Part shown: positions 1 to 7,013 of the stretch, piece after piece
Layout of the letters: the number at the start of each line of letters is the position of its first letter
Position numbering within the stretch: the first letter of the stretch is position 1
Source of the DNA: Bacteroidales bacterium UBA3724
GTDB lineage: Bacteria > Bacteroidota > Bacteroidia > Bacteroidales > P3
Assembly: GCA_002371315.1 (NCBI GenBank)
Contig: DFHL01000014.1
Coordinates: 1-35,385, forward strand
Direction of reading: 5' to 3'
Length of the DNA: 35,385 nucleotides
Position numbers and translations under genes: made by a program
The notes under the pieces: generated by a model
Database searches by the model: none
Told to the model about the DNA's origin: nothing
What the model saw: the letters and a program-made list of their open reading frames with translations, nothing else

Positions 1-17
1 GTACAACGGGCAGAGCG

Positions 18-36
18 GGTGCTGTTTTTCAGCACC
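18..36. repeat. Inverted repeat past the end of the first gene
   Basis: A perfect 7-bp inverted repeat (GGTGCTG, five T, CAGCACC) lies about 30 bp past the stop codon of the minus-strand gene at 66-758. It could be a hairpin at the end of that transcript. There is no T-run after it on the minus strand, so I do not call it an intrinsic terminator. Confidence 0.4.
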
Positions 37-65
37 TTACAGAGGCCGAAAAAAGGGGCTTGGGG

Positions 66-758
66 CTACAGCTGGCGCGTGACGGTGGTATGCGAATAGA
101 CATCCTCGCCGGTGAAAAGGCTGTGGTAGAGCAACGTGGCGTGGCTGATGCGCAGGCGGTCGGGCGGCAGTAATTCGGCATCCGAGCCGCTGTCGACATA
201 GCCCACCGCGCGGCTCGGCAGGTCGAGCGACAGGACATAGACGGCCACGGGCTCGTTGGCCTCGGGGGCGCGGTTGGCGGCGATGAAGTAGACGGTGTCG
301 CCAACGCGCATCCACTGGCGTATCGTCCCCACCATCAGCAGTTTAGTGTCGCAATAGAATCCGTTTTCGCCGCCGAAAAGCACCTCGGTGGTGAGGGTTT
401 CAAGGTCGAAAATGTAGCACGACGGGCAGTCGCTGGCCTCGAAGTAGACGAGGTGGTGGTTCACGCTGTCTACCATCCTGGCCACCAGCAGCTTGTCGGC
501 CGGCAGCGAGGCGATGTATTCGTCGGCCTCCTGGTTGAAGTATTCCAGCTCGCCCTCGATGTCGGCGGCGCGCTCGCGGGCTGCGGCGGTGTCGGCCCTG
601 GCGGCCTGAAGCGCCACCTCGCGGGCGGCCTCCTGCCGCGCCCGGCCGGCGAAAAAGAGCACCAGCGACAACGCCCCGAGCAGGGCCACCGCCGCAATGA
701 CGGGCCAGTTGAGGGTGGCGACAACCGGGGACTTGGATTTCTGTCTCTTATTCTGCAT
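66..758 (-). CDS. Membrane-anchored protein of unknown function
   Basis: A 230-residue protein I do not recognise. It starts with a basic stretch (residues 1-17), followed by one hydrophobic segment (about 18-40) and then an Ala/Arg/Glu-rich probable coiled coil (about 41-78). The rest (about 85-230) is rich in beta-strand-like sequence and contains a Cys-Pro-Ser-Cys pair near residue 112. The layout suggests a single-pass inner-membrane protein with a periplasmic domain. The repeated pattern of reporting phrases (FDLETL, VYVLSLDLPSR) resembles beta-propeller-like sensor regions, but this is only an impression. The ATG at 758 is followed directly by the anchor. It is read in the same direction as the protease gene upstream, but 420 bp of repeats separate them, so a shared transcript is doubtful. 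Confidence 0.75.
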   Translation of the reverse strand: MQNKRQKSKSPVVATLNWPVIAAVALLGALSLVLFFAGRARQEAAREVALQAARADTAAARERAADIEGELEYFNQEADEYIASLPADKLLVARMVDSVNHHLVYFEASDCPSCYIFDLETLTTEVLFGGENGFYCDTKLLMVGTIRQWMRVGDTVYFIAANRAPEANEPVAVYVLSLDLPSRAVGYVDSGSDAELLPPDRLRISHATLLYHSLFTGEDVYSHTTVTRQL

Positions 759-778
759 CTTGACGGGTTTTTCGGCTG

Positions 779-865
779 ATTGGACGGTGATTTTTAAAAA
801 ACGGCGAATTGGACGGTTATTTTTTTTAAAAAACGGCGAATTAAGCGAATTAAGCGAATTTTCTT
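779..865. repeat. Duplicated 30-bp unit plus GCGAATTAA repeats
   Basis: Two copies of a unit that begins ATTGGACGGT and ends AAAAAACGGCGA follow one another at about 779-808 and 809-840; they differ mainly in the length of the T-run. Directly after them comes a short tandem run of GCGAATTAA units (about 836-861). No gene is visible here. The tract sits just ahead of the start codon of the gene at 66-758, so it would lie in or near its promoter. Confidence 0.65.
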
Positions 866-874
866 TTCAATTTT

Positions 875-892
875 GATTCCGCAAGCGGAATC
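875..892. repeat. Perfect 8-bp inverted repeat
   Basis: GATTCCGC and GCGGAATC are separated by only AA, giving a perfect palindromic hairpin or a protein-binding dyad. It lies between the GCGAATT repeats and the AATTNCTG array, upstream of the gene at 66-758. There is no T-run that would make it a clear terminator. Confidence 0.5.
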
Positions 893-947
893 GCGAATTG
901 TGCGAATTGGCTGACGCACAGAGTAGCTTTACTAATTTTACATTTAT

Positions 948-1175
948 GGTAATTCCTGGTCAATTACTGGTAATTCCTGTTCAAAAAATAATTGCTGATA
1001 ATTGCTGTTCAATTGCTGATAATTGCTGTTTTAAAAAAATTGCTGACAATTGCTGTTCAATTGCTGATAATTGCTGTTTAAATAAAAAATATTTCTGGTT
1101 AATTCCTGGCCAATTTCTGGCAATTCCTGTTTAAAAAGCTGATAATTACTGTAAAAAAGCTGGTAATTCCTGTTA
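948..1175. repeat. Helically phased tandem array of about 10-bp AATTNCTG units
   Basis: About 18 degenerate copies of a roughly 10-bp unit, AATTNCTGNN, run through this stretch. Central units are AATTGCTG and the outer units are AATTCCTG, AATTACTG or ATTTCTG. Blocks are broken by A/T runs. AATT recurs about once per helical turn, a spacing known to favour intrinsic DNA curvature. The array fills most of the gap between the protease stop codon (1182) and the gene at 66-758. The open frame across it is only the repeat read through and has no coding character. Confidence 0.8.
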
Positions 1176-1181
1176 AACCCC

Positions 1182-2933
1182 TCAGTCGTCAATCTGTTTC
1201 ACCGCCTTGATACCCTCCTGCAAGCCACGGTCGTAGTCGCGCATCACACGGTAATAGTACTCAATACCAAAGAGATTGCGGGCGATGAGGGCCTTGAGCA
1301 TATAGCCCATATAGATGTCGCTGTGGCGGTTGATGAGGGCGCTGCGGCGGTCCTCGGAGCGTGCCTTTTCCGTCAGGCTTTCGCGGAAGCGGCTGTCCTG
1401 CAGCAGCTTGTCGAGGTATTCTTCATAGTCTGTGGCGTGGATTGTGGCGGTGGTGTCGCTGATGGTCTTGCGGGCCATCTCGTTCATCCACGATGCCACC
1501 CACTCGCCCTTGACGTCGCTGCGGACGATGTTCTTCGACGCGGCATAATCGATGAAATCGCGCATCACGGCTGCCGAGTCGTAGTGCTGCAGGAAGCGGT
1601 CGAAATCGGAGTAGAGCGTGTCGGCGCGGTGGTTGTCGGCATAGTTGAGGGCATAGGTGTTGAAGGTGCCCGCCGACCGCAGCGAGAGGAAGTAGTCCGA
1701 CAGGCGGATGGTGTCCATCGGCACGAAGATGTCGGGCATAATGCCGCCGCCGCCATAGACGGTGCGGCCTTCAGAGGTCTGGAACTTGAGCGAGTCGGGG
1801 TAGCCCGTCGAGTCGGGATGGACCAGCTCGCCCTGGTCGTAGCGGCGCTGCAGCTCGCGGTGGTAGGCTTCGGTGCCGTCGTCGTAGGGCTTCTGGATGC
1901 AGCGCCCCGATGGTGTGTAGTAGCGCGCCGTGGTGAGGCGTATCTGGGCACCGTCGTAGATTTCGAACATACGCTGCACCAGGCCTTTGCCGAAAGTGCG
2001 ACGGCCCACGAGGGTGCCGCGGTCCCAGTCCTGGACGGCGCCGGAGACGATTTCGGATGCCGAGGCCGAGAACTCGTCGATGAGAACCACCAGCGGACCA
2101 GAGGTGTAGGTGCCGTAGCGGTTGGAGTTAAAGTTCTGGCGCTTCGACTTTTGGCCTTCGGTATAGACCAGCAGGCGATGGCCGCCGATGAACTCGTTGG
2201 CCACGCCGCAGGCGATGTCGAGGTATCCGCCCGAATTGCCGCGCAGGTCGAAGACGAGCCGCTTCATTCCCTGGCGTTTGAGCTTGGAGATGGCGTTGCG
2301 CACCTCGCTGACCGACGTGCGGGCAAAGCGCGACAGGCGGATGTAGCCCACCTCGTCGTCGATCATAAAATAGGTGTCGACGGAATAGATGGGCACTTTG
2401 TCGCGGACGATGGTGAACTGCAACGGTTCGGCAACGCCCTGCCGTTTGACGGAAAGGCGTACCTCGGTGCCTTTCTTGCCACGCAGATGGTTGAAGACGA
2501 AACGGTTGTTGACGCCTTTGAAGGTTGCCACCGTGTCGTCGACCTTGAGCAGCTTGTCGCCGATCTGGAGCCCCACTTTCTCGGACGGGCCGCCGACGAT
2601 GACTTCGGTGACCGAGATGGTGTCGTCGACAATCTGGAAGGCTATGCCCACGCCCTCGAAGTTGGCCTGCAGCCCCTCGTTGGTGCGCTGCACGTCGCGG
2701 GCGGGGATGTAGATGCTGTGCGGGTCGAGCTCGGCGAGCATCGACGAGACGGCTTTTTCGGTAATCTTGAGGTAGTCGGGGTCCTCGACATAGTTTTCCT
2801 CGATATATTTGTTGACCTGTTCGATGCGGCGGAAGTGCGACGACGAGTCGGTCTGCGCAAAGGATGCTGCAGGCTGGAGACTGGCGGCCGAAATGAAGGC
2901 CGCGGCAAGTAGTATTCGGTGTGTTCTGTTCAT
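1182..2933 (-). CDS. S41 family C-terminal processing peptidase
   Basis: A 583-residue exported serine protease of the tail-specific (CtpA/Prc) family, which trims or degrades envelope proteins in the periplasm. The chosen ATG at 2933 gives a clean signal peptide (residues 1-26, ending SFA-Q); an upstream in-frame start would add 24 residues that spoil it. A helical N-terminal part is followed by a PDZ domain (about 90-165, with GIAFQI and GGPSEKVGLQIGD) that binds substrate C-termini. The protease domain holds the Ser-Lys dyad: Ser291 in SASASEI and Lys316 in TFGKGLVQ, 25 residues apart as in E. coli Prc. A helical C-terminal extension of about 200 residues follows. It is transcribed divergently from sppA, so two envelope proteases share one upstream region. 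Which of the CTP paralogues it is cannot be told here. Confidence 0.95.
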   Translation of the reverse strand: MNRTHRILLAAAFISAASLQPAASFAQTDSSSHFRRIEQVNKYIEENYVEDPDYLKITEKAVSSMLAELDPHSIYIPARDVQRTNEGLQANFEGVGIAFQIVDDTISVTEVIVGGPSEKVGLQIGDKLLKVDDTVATFKGVNNRFVFNHLRGKKGTEVRLSVKRQGVAEPLQFTIVRDKVPIYSVDTYFMIDDEVGYIRLSRFARTSVSEVRNAISKLKRQGMKRLVFDLRGNSGGYLDIACGVANEFIGGHRLLVYTEGQKSKRQNFNSNRYGTYTSGPLVVLIDEFSASASEIVSGAVQDWDRGTLVGRRTFGKGLVQRMFEIYDGAQIRLTTARYYTPSGRCIQKPYDDGTEAYHRELQRRYDQGELVHPDSTGYPDSLKFQTSEGRTVYGGGGIMPDIFVPMDTIRLSDYFLSLRSAGTFNTYALNYADNHRADTLYSDFDRFLQHYDSAAVMRDFIDYAASKNIVRSDVKGEWVASWMNEMARKTISDTTATIHATDYEEYLDKLLQDSRFRESLTEKARSEDRRSALINRHSDIYMGYMLKALIARNLFGIEYYYRVMRDYDRGLQEGIKAVKQIDD

Positions 2934-2951
2934 CGGCTTGTTGCTATAGTG

Positions 2952-3018
2952 TGTCACAATTTGTCGTTTAACGCCAGAAATTGAAGAATATTTTGCGATG
3001 CACAAAATATTTGTGACA
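2952..3018. promoter_or_regulatory. Divergent control region with two nested inverted repeats
   Basis: The 123-bp gap between the ctp-type protease and sppA contains two nested dyads. The inner one is AATATTTTG (2987-2995), a 7-bp spacer, and CAAAATATT (3003-3011). The outer one is TGTCACAA (2952-2959) and TTGTGACA (3011-3018). Because of the symmetry each strand carries a TATTTTG string that resembles, but does not exactly match, the Bacteroidetes -7 box TAnnTTTG. The two promoters may therefore overlap and be controlled together. This is inferred from symmetry alone. Confidence 0.45.
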
Positions 3019-3056
3019 GGCGCGCGTTATACCAATTCAAACAAACAAATTCCTCA

Positions 3057-4877
3057 ATGGGCGAAAACAACACTACAAAAAAGGGCCCGTCGTTTGGCAA
3101 GATAATGCTTGCCTCGGGCATCGGCACACTGATTGTGCTGACAGTTATCGGGCTGTTCAAACTCTTTGTCCTGCTCGGCATCATCGGGTCGCTGGGCAGC
3201 GACAGCGGCGCAGCTGTGGCCGACAACAGCTTTCTGAAAATAGACCTCACCAAGGCCGTCAACGAGCGCACCCCCGGCGAGCTGGAGAGCCTGATGGGCG
3301 ACGGCTCGACGCTGGGTTTCAGCGATATGCTGCGCAGCATCACGATGGCTGCCGGCGACAAGCGCGTCAAAGGCCTGTACCTGTATATGGGTAGCCAGTT
3401 CCCCTATTCGTGGGGCAAGAGCGAGGAACTGCGCCAGGCGCTGAAACGCTTCAGCGACAGCGAGAAGCCCGTGCTGGTCTATGCCAACGCCTATTCGCAG
3501 CAGGGCTACTTTGTGGCTTCGGTTGCCGACAGCATCTACCTAAACCCGTCGGGTATGGTGGAATTTCGCGGCATCGGTGCCGAGAGTATGTTTTTCAAGC
3601 AGTTGCTTGACCGTATGGCTGTGAAGATGACCCTTGTGCGGCCCAGAAGCAACAGTTTCAAGAGCGCCGGCGAAACCTACACGATGGACCATTTCAGCGA
3701 GGCCAACCGCCGCCAGGTGAGGGAATACATCGCCAGCATCTGGGAGTATGCGACCGCGCAGATCGGCGAGGCCCGCGACATCAGCACCGAACGACTCAAC
3801 GAGATTGCCGACAACCTGGACGGCTGCCTGCCCGAGGATGCCGTAAAGAACGGCCTGGTGGACCGCCTGTGTTTTGAGAGCGACATCCGCACGACGATGA
3901 ACAACACGCTGGACGGCAAGAACGTCATCGACATTGTCGACTATGCCAAGAACTTGAAGACCAACATTATGGACAAGCAGCAAATAGCCGTCATCTACGC
4001 CGAGGGCGACGTGGTGGACGGAACGGGCTACGGTACGGCCGTCTATTCGGACAAGATCACCAAGGCGCTGGATGCCGCTGCCGCCGACGAGAAGGTGAAG
4101 GCCATCGTGCTGCGCGTCAACTCGCCGGGAGGACAGGTGACGGCATCGGAGATTATGACCAACGCCGTGATGCGCGCCAAGGAGAAGAAGCCTATCATCG
4201 TTTCGATGGGCGACGTGGCGGCATCGGCAGGATACGAGATTTCGTGCAACGCTAACTTCATCGTGGCCGAGCCGACCACAGTGACCGGCAGCATCGGCGT
4301 TTTTGCCACCCTGCCCGAGATTGGCGGCACATTGAAGAAATACCTTGGCATTACCACCGACACGGTGAACACCAACGCCAACTCGACGACGCTGAGCGTT
4401 TTGCGTCCGCTGTCGCCCAAGGTGCTGGAACTGATGCAACGCAATGTGGAAGAGTTCTATACCGTCTTTGTCAGCCGCGTGGCCAAGGGACGCGGACTGG
4501 ACTACGACTTCGTCGACAGCATTGCCCGCGGACGCGTATGGACCGGCCGCGACGCGCTGAAGCTGGGCCTGGTGGATGCACTGGGCGGACTGGATGACGC
4601 CATCAGCATCGCTGCCGACAGCGCCGGACTGGACACCTACACTGTGGTGGACTATCCCGCCAGCGACGACCTGCTTACCGAACTGATGAACAGCAAGAAG
4701 AAATCGTCGGGCACTATCAATGCCCAGAGCGACATAGCCGCGACCCCCTACCCTATGGTTCCCACTGCCGGCGACGGCATCTGGATGAGCGGCAACCGGA
4801 TGGTGCAGACCCTGAACCGCATCTGCGACACCAAAGGGCTGCAGGCTCGCGTGGAATTCTTTATTATCGAGAATTGA
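3057..4877 (+). CDS. sppA: Signal peptide peptidase SppA, long (67K) type
   Basis: A 606-residue membrane-bound serine protease that degrades signal peptides left in the inner membrane after export. One transmembrane segment lies at about residues 22-46. Two tandem ClpP-fold domains follow, as in the E. coli long form. The Ser-Lys pair is visible: Lys202 in NSFKSAGETY of the first domain and Ser390 in GDVAASAGYEIS of the second, together with the family strings VNSPGGQVTASE and TVTGSIGVF. The length matches the family. It is transcribed divergently from the S41 protease and is followed 71 bp later by aguB. Confidence 0.95.
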   Translation: MGENNTTKKGPSFGKIMLASGIGTLIVLTVIGLFKLFVLLGIIGSLGSDSGAAVADNSFLKIDLTKAVNERTPGELESLMGDGSTLGFSDMLRSITMAAGDKRVKGLYLYMGSQFPYSWGKSEELRQALKRFSDSEKPVLVYANAYSQQGYFVASVADSIYLNPSGMVEFRGIGAESMFFKQLLDRMAVKMTLVRPRSNSFKSAGETYTMDHFSEANRRQVREYIASIWEYATAQIGEARDISTERLNEIADNLDGCLPEDAVKNGLVDRLCFESDIRTTMNNTLDGKNVIDIVDYAKNLKTNIMDKQQIAVIYAEGDVVDGTGYGTAVYSDKITKALDAAAADEKVKAIVLRVNSPGGQVTASEIMTNAVMRAKEKKPIIVSMGDVAASAGYEISCNANFIVAEPTTVTGSIGVFATLPEIGGTLKKYLGITTDTVNTNANSTTLSVLRPLSPKVLELMQRNVEEFYTVFVSRVAKGRGLDYDFVDSIARGRVWTGRDALKLGLVDALGGLDDAISIAADSAGLDTYTVVDYPASDDLLTELMNSKKKSSGTINAQSDIAATPYPMVPTAGDGIWMSGNRMVQTLNRICDTKGLQARVEFFIIEN

Positions 4878-4948
4878 GCAGGGCATTTTAGCGGCTGATT
4901 GCCGATTTTCGCCGAACACAAACCAAGCATCAACTTAAAACCAAGATA

Positions 4949-5815
4949 ATGAGAAAAGTAAAAGTAGGACTGGCCCAAATGACATCGGGCCCCGACAAAG
5001 AAAAAAACATACAGCGATACAGCGAAAAAGTGCGCCAGCTGGCCGCTGAAGGGGCGCAGATTGTCTGCCTCCAAGAGCTGTTCGCTTCGCTATATTTCTG
5101 CGACACTGAGGACTATCACAACTTCCGCTATGCCGAACCCATTCCCGAAGGGCCGACGACGCAGCATTTTATGGCCCTCGCCAAAGAGCTTGGCGTGGTC
5201 ATCGTTTGCTCGATTTTCGAGAAGCGCGCCGAAGGCCTCTACCACAACACCACCGCCGTGATCGACGCCGACGGCAGCTATCTGGGCAAATATCGCAAGA
5301 TGCACATTCCCGACGACCCAGGCTATTACGAGAAATTCTATTTCACCCCCGGCGACCTCGGCTACAAGGTGTTCCAGACCCGCTTTGCACGCATCGGCGT
5401 GCTTATCTGCTGGGACCAGTGGTATCCCGAAGCTTCGCGCATCACCGCCCTGATGGGTGCCGAGATACTCTTCTACCCCACCGCCATCGGCTGGGCCATC
5501 GACCAGGACGAGGCCACCAACGACGAGCAATACCAGGCCTGGCAGACCATCCAGCGCAGCCACTCGGTGGCCAACGGCGTGCCCGTGGTCAGCGTGAACC
5601 GCACTGGCCGCGAGGGCAATATGCAGTTCTGGGGCGGCTCGTTCGTCACCAACGCCTTCGGCCGCGTGCTGTGGCAGGGTCCGCACCTTGAGGAGTGTAT
5701 CCACGTCCAGGAGCTCGACCTCGACGACAGCGACAAATACCGCCGCCACTGGCCCTACCTGCGCGACCGCCGCATAGACAGCTATAGTCCAATTCTGAAA
5801 AGATACATCGACTGA
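4949..5815 (+). CDS. aguB: N-carbamoylputrescine amidase
   Basis: A 288-residue cytoplasmic enzyme of the nitrilase superfamily that hydrolyses N-carbamoylputrescine to putrescine, CO2 and ammonia. The Glu-Lys-Cys triad is visible: Glu43 in LQELF, Lys117 in KYRKMHIP and Cys154 in VLICWDQWYPEA. The length and the FYFTPGD and FWGGSFV strings fit AguB. Its neighbour downstream is agmatine deiminase, which makes the substrate, and this confirms the assignment over other nitrilases. The arginine decarboxylase that would feed the pathway is not in the window. Confidence 0.94.
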   Translation: MRKVKVGLAQMTSGPDKEKNIQRYSEKVRQLAAEGAQIVCLQELFASLYFCDTEDYHNFRYAEPIPEGPTTQHFMALAKELGVVIVCSIFEKRAEGLYHNTTAVIDADGSYLGKYRKMHIPDDPGYYEKFYFTPGDLGYKVFQTRFARIGVLICWDQWYPEASRITALMGAEILFYPTAIGWAIDQDEATNDEQYQAWQTIQRSHSVANGVPVVSVNRTGREGNMQFWGGSFVTNAFGRVLWQGPHLEECIHVQELDLDDSDKYRRHWPYLRDRRIDSYSPILKRYID

Positions 5816-5851
5816 CAATATTCTGCAAATAGCAAAAACGATAACTGCGTC

Positions 5852-5888
5852 AGCCACTAACGCATTCACGCAATAACGCACTAACGCA
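5852..5888 (+). repeat. 37-bp leader element, copy 1 (ahead of aguA)
   Basis: The element begins AGCCACTAACGCA, continues through GCAATAACGCA and ends TAACGCA two bases before the aguA ATG. It is built from spaced TAACGCA units. A second copy, 33 of 37 identical and in the same orientation relative to its gene, lies just ahead of radA (10686-10722). The position suggests a leader or promoter-proximal role, which is inference. Confidence 0.7.
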
Positions 5889-5890
5889 TT

Positions 5891-6934
5891 ATGATAATAA
5901 CTCCCACACCTAAAGACCGCGGGTTCTATATGCCCGCCGAATGGCACCAGCACGAAGCCACCTGGCTCAGCTATCCACACAACGAAGACTCCTGGCCGGG
6001 AAAGATCGACAGTATTTTCCCATCCTACCATCTGTTTATCAAAACACTGACCGAAGTTGAAACAGTCCACATCAACGTTCAGGACGAAGCGATGGAAAAA
6101 CGCGTCCACGATGCATTGAAAGAGATCGGTGCCTTTATGGTGAACGTTGAGTTTCACCGCTTTCCGACCAACGATGCCTGGTGCCGCGACCACGGTCCCG
6201 CCTTCCTGCTGAACCACAAGGTGGCCGGAATGCGCGCCATAGTCAACTGGAGCCACAATGCCTGGGGCGGCAAATATCCTTTCGAACTCGACACCCAGAT
6301 ACCAGCCCACATAGCCAAGCATCTCGGAATGACGATGTTTGAGCCAAATATCGTGATGGAAGGCGGCTCGATAGACGTCAACGGCAAGGGCGACCTGCTG
6401 ACAACAACCTCCTGCCTGCTAAACCCCAACCGCAACCCCAACCTGAGCCAGCAGCAGATAGAAGAGCACCTGCGCGCCTACTATGGTGTCGATAATATCA
6501 TCTGGCTTGGCGACGGCATCGTCGGCGACGACACCGACGGCCACGTCGACGACCTGAGCCGTTTTGTCGACGACGACATCATCGTCACCGCCGTCGAAGA
6601 AGACCGCAACGACGAGAACTATGCGCCCCTGCAGGCCAACCTCAAGCTGCTGAACAGCTGCCGTTTGGCCAGTGGCAAGCAGCCCACCGTCGTAGAACTG
6701 CCGATGCCATCGCTGGTGGAATACGAAGGCCAGCGCCTGCCGGCATCATACGCCAACTTCTACATCTGCAACGGTTTGGTAATCTTCCCCACCTACAAGT
6801 GCGCCAACGACACGCGCGCGGCCTACATCCTCGAAGAATGCTTCCCGTCGCGCGAAATCGTAGGCATCGACAGCACCGACATCATCTGGGGTCTGGGCAG
6901 CTTCCACTGCCTCAGCCAGCAAATGCCGATGTGA
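5891..6934 (+). CDS. aguA: Agmatine deiminase
   Basis: A 347-residue cytoplasmic enzyme of the peptidyl-arginine deiminase (PF04371) family. It converts agmatine to N-carbamoylputrescine and ammonia, the step before AguB. Family signatures are visible: MPAEWHQHEATWLSYPH at the N-terminus, NDAWCRDHGP, the EGGSIDVNGKGD loop, DGHVDD, and the catalytic Cys340 in GSFHCLSQQMP close to the C-terminus. The length is typical. It follows aguB in the same direction with 75 bp between; the gap holds the TAACGCA leader element. Transcription ends at the strong hairpin at 6963-6994. Confidence 0.96.
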   Translation: MIITPTPKDRGFYMPAEWHQHEATWLSYPHNEDSWPGKIDSIFPSYHLFIKTLTEVETVHINVQDEAMEKRVHDALKEIGAFMVNVEFHRFPTNDAWCRDHGPAFLLNHKVAGMRAIVNWSHNAWGGKYPFELDTQIPAHIAKHLGMTMFEPNIVMEGGSIDVNGKGDLLTTTSCLLNPNRNPNLSQQQIEEHLRAYYGVDNIIWLGDGIVGDDTDGHVDDLSRFVDDDIIVTAVEEDRNDENYAPLQANLKLLNSCRLASGKQPTVVELPMPSLVEYEGQRLPASYANFYICNGLVIFPTYKCANDTRAAYILEECFPSREIVGIDSTDIIWGLGSFHCLSQQMPM

Positions 6935-6962
6935 AAGCAAAACTAAAGTCACACAACGAAAA

Positions 6963-6994
6963 AAAGGCTCTTCTGCTTATGCAAAAGAGCCTTT
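6963..6994. terminator. Bidirectional intrinsic terminator between aguA and the reductase gene
   Basis: A perfect 10-bp stem (AAAGGCTCTT with AAGAGCCTTT) encloses a 12-base loop. On the plus strand it is followed by a T-rich tail. On the minus strand a run of seven Ts follows the stem. It lies exactly between two convergent genes, so it can stop transcription from both sides. Confidence 0.85.
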
Positions 6995-7013
6995 ATACTT
7001 TTAGGGAGCACTA

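Noticed and set aside
18..36. Intrinsic terminator after the gene at 66-758
   Set aside because: The stem is perfect but no T-run follows on the minus strand, so it is listed only as an inverted repeat.
898..1134. 78-residue open frame on the plus strand
   Set aside because: It is the AATTNCTG array read through, giving repeated IADNCC strings. There is no start context or coding bias.
948..1175. Possible CRISPR array
   Set aside because: The units are about 10 bp and run head to tail without unique spacers, so it is a simple tandem array.
1323..2912. Long plus-strand frame (529 codons) opposite the S41 protease
   Set aside because: It is a shadow of the GC-rich protease gene. The translation is Val/Ala/Asp-rich and matches no family, while the opposite strand has a full catalytic domain.
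3540..4919. Long minus-strand frame (459 codons) opposite sppA
   Set aside because: It is a His/Val/Gly-rich shadow of sppA, which carries the Ser-Lys pair on the plus strand.
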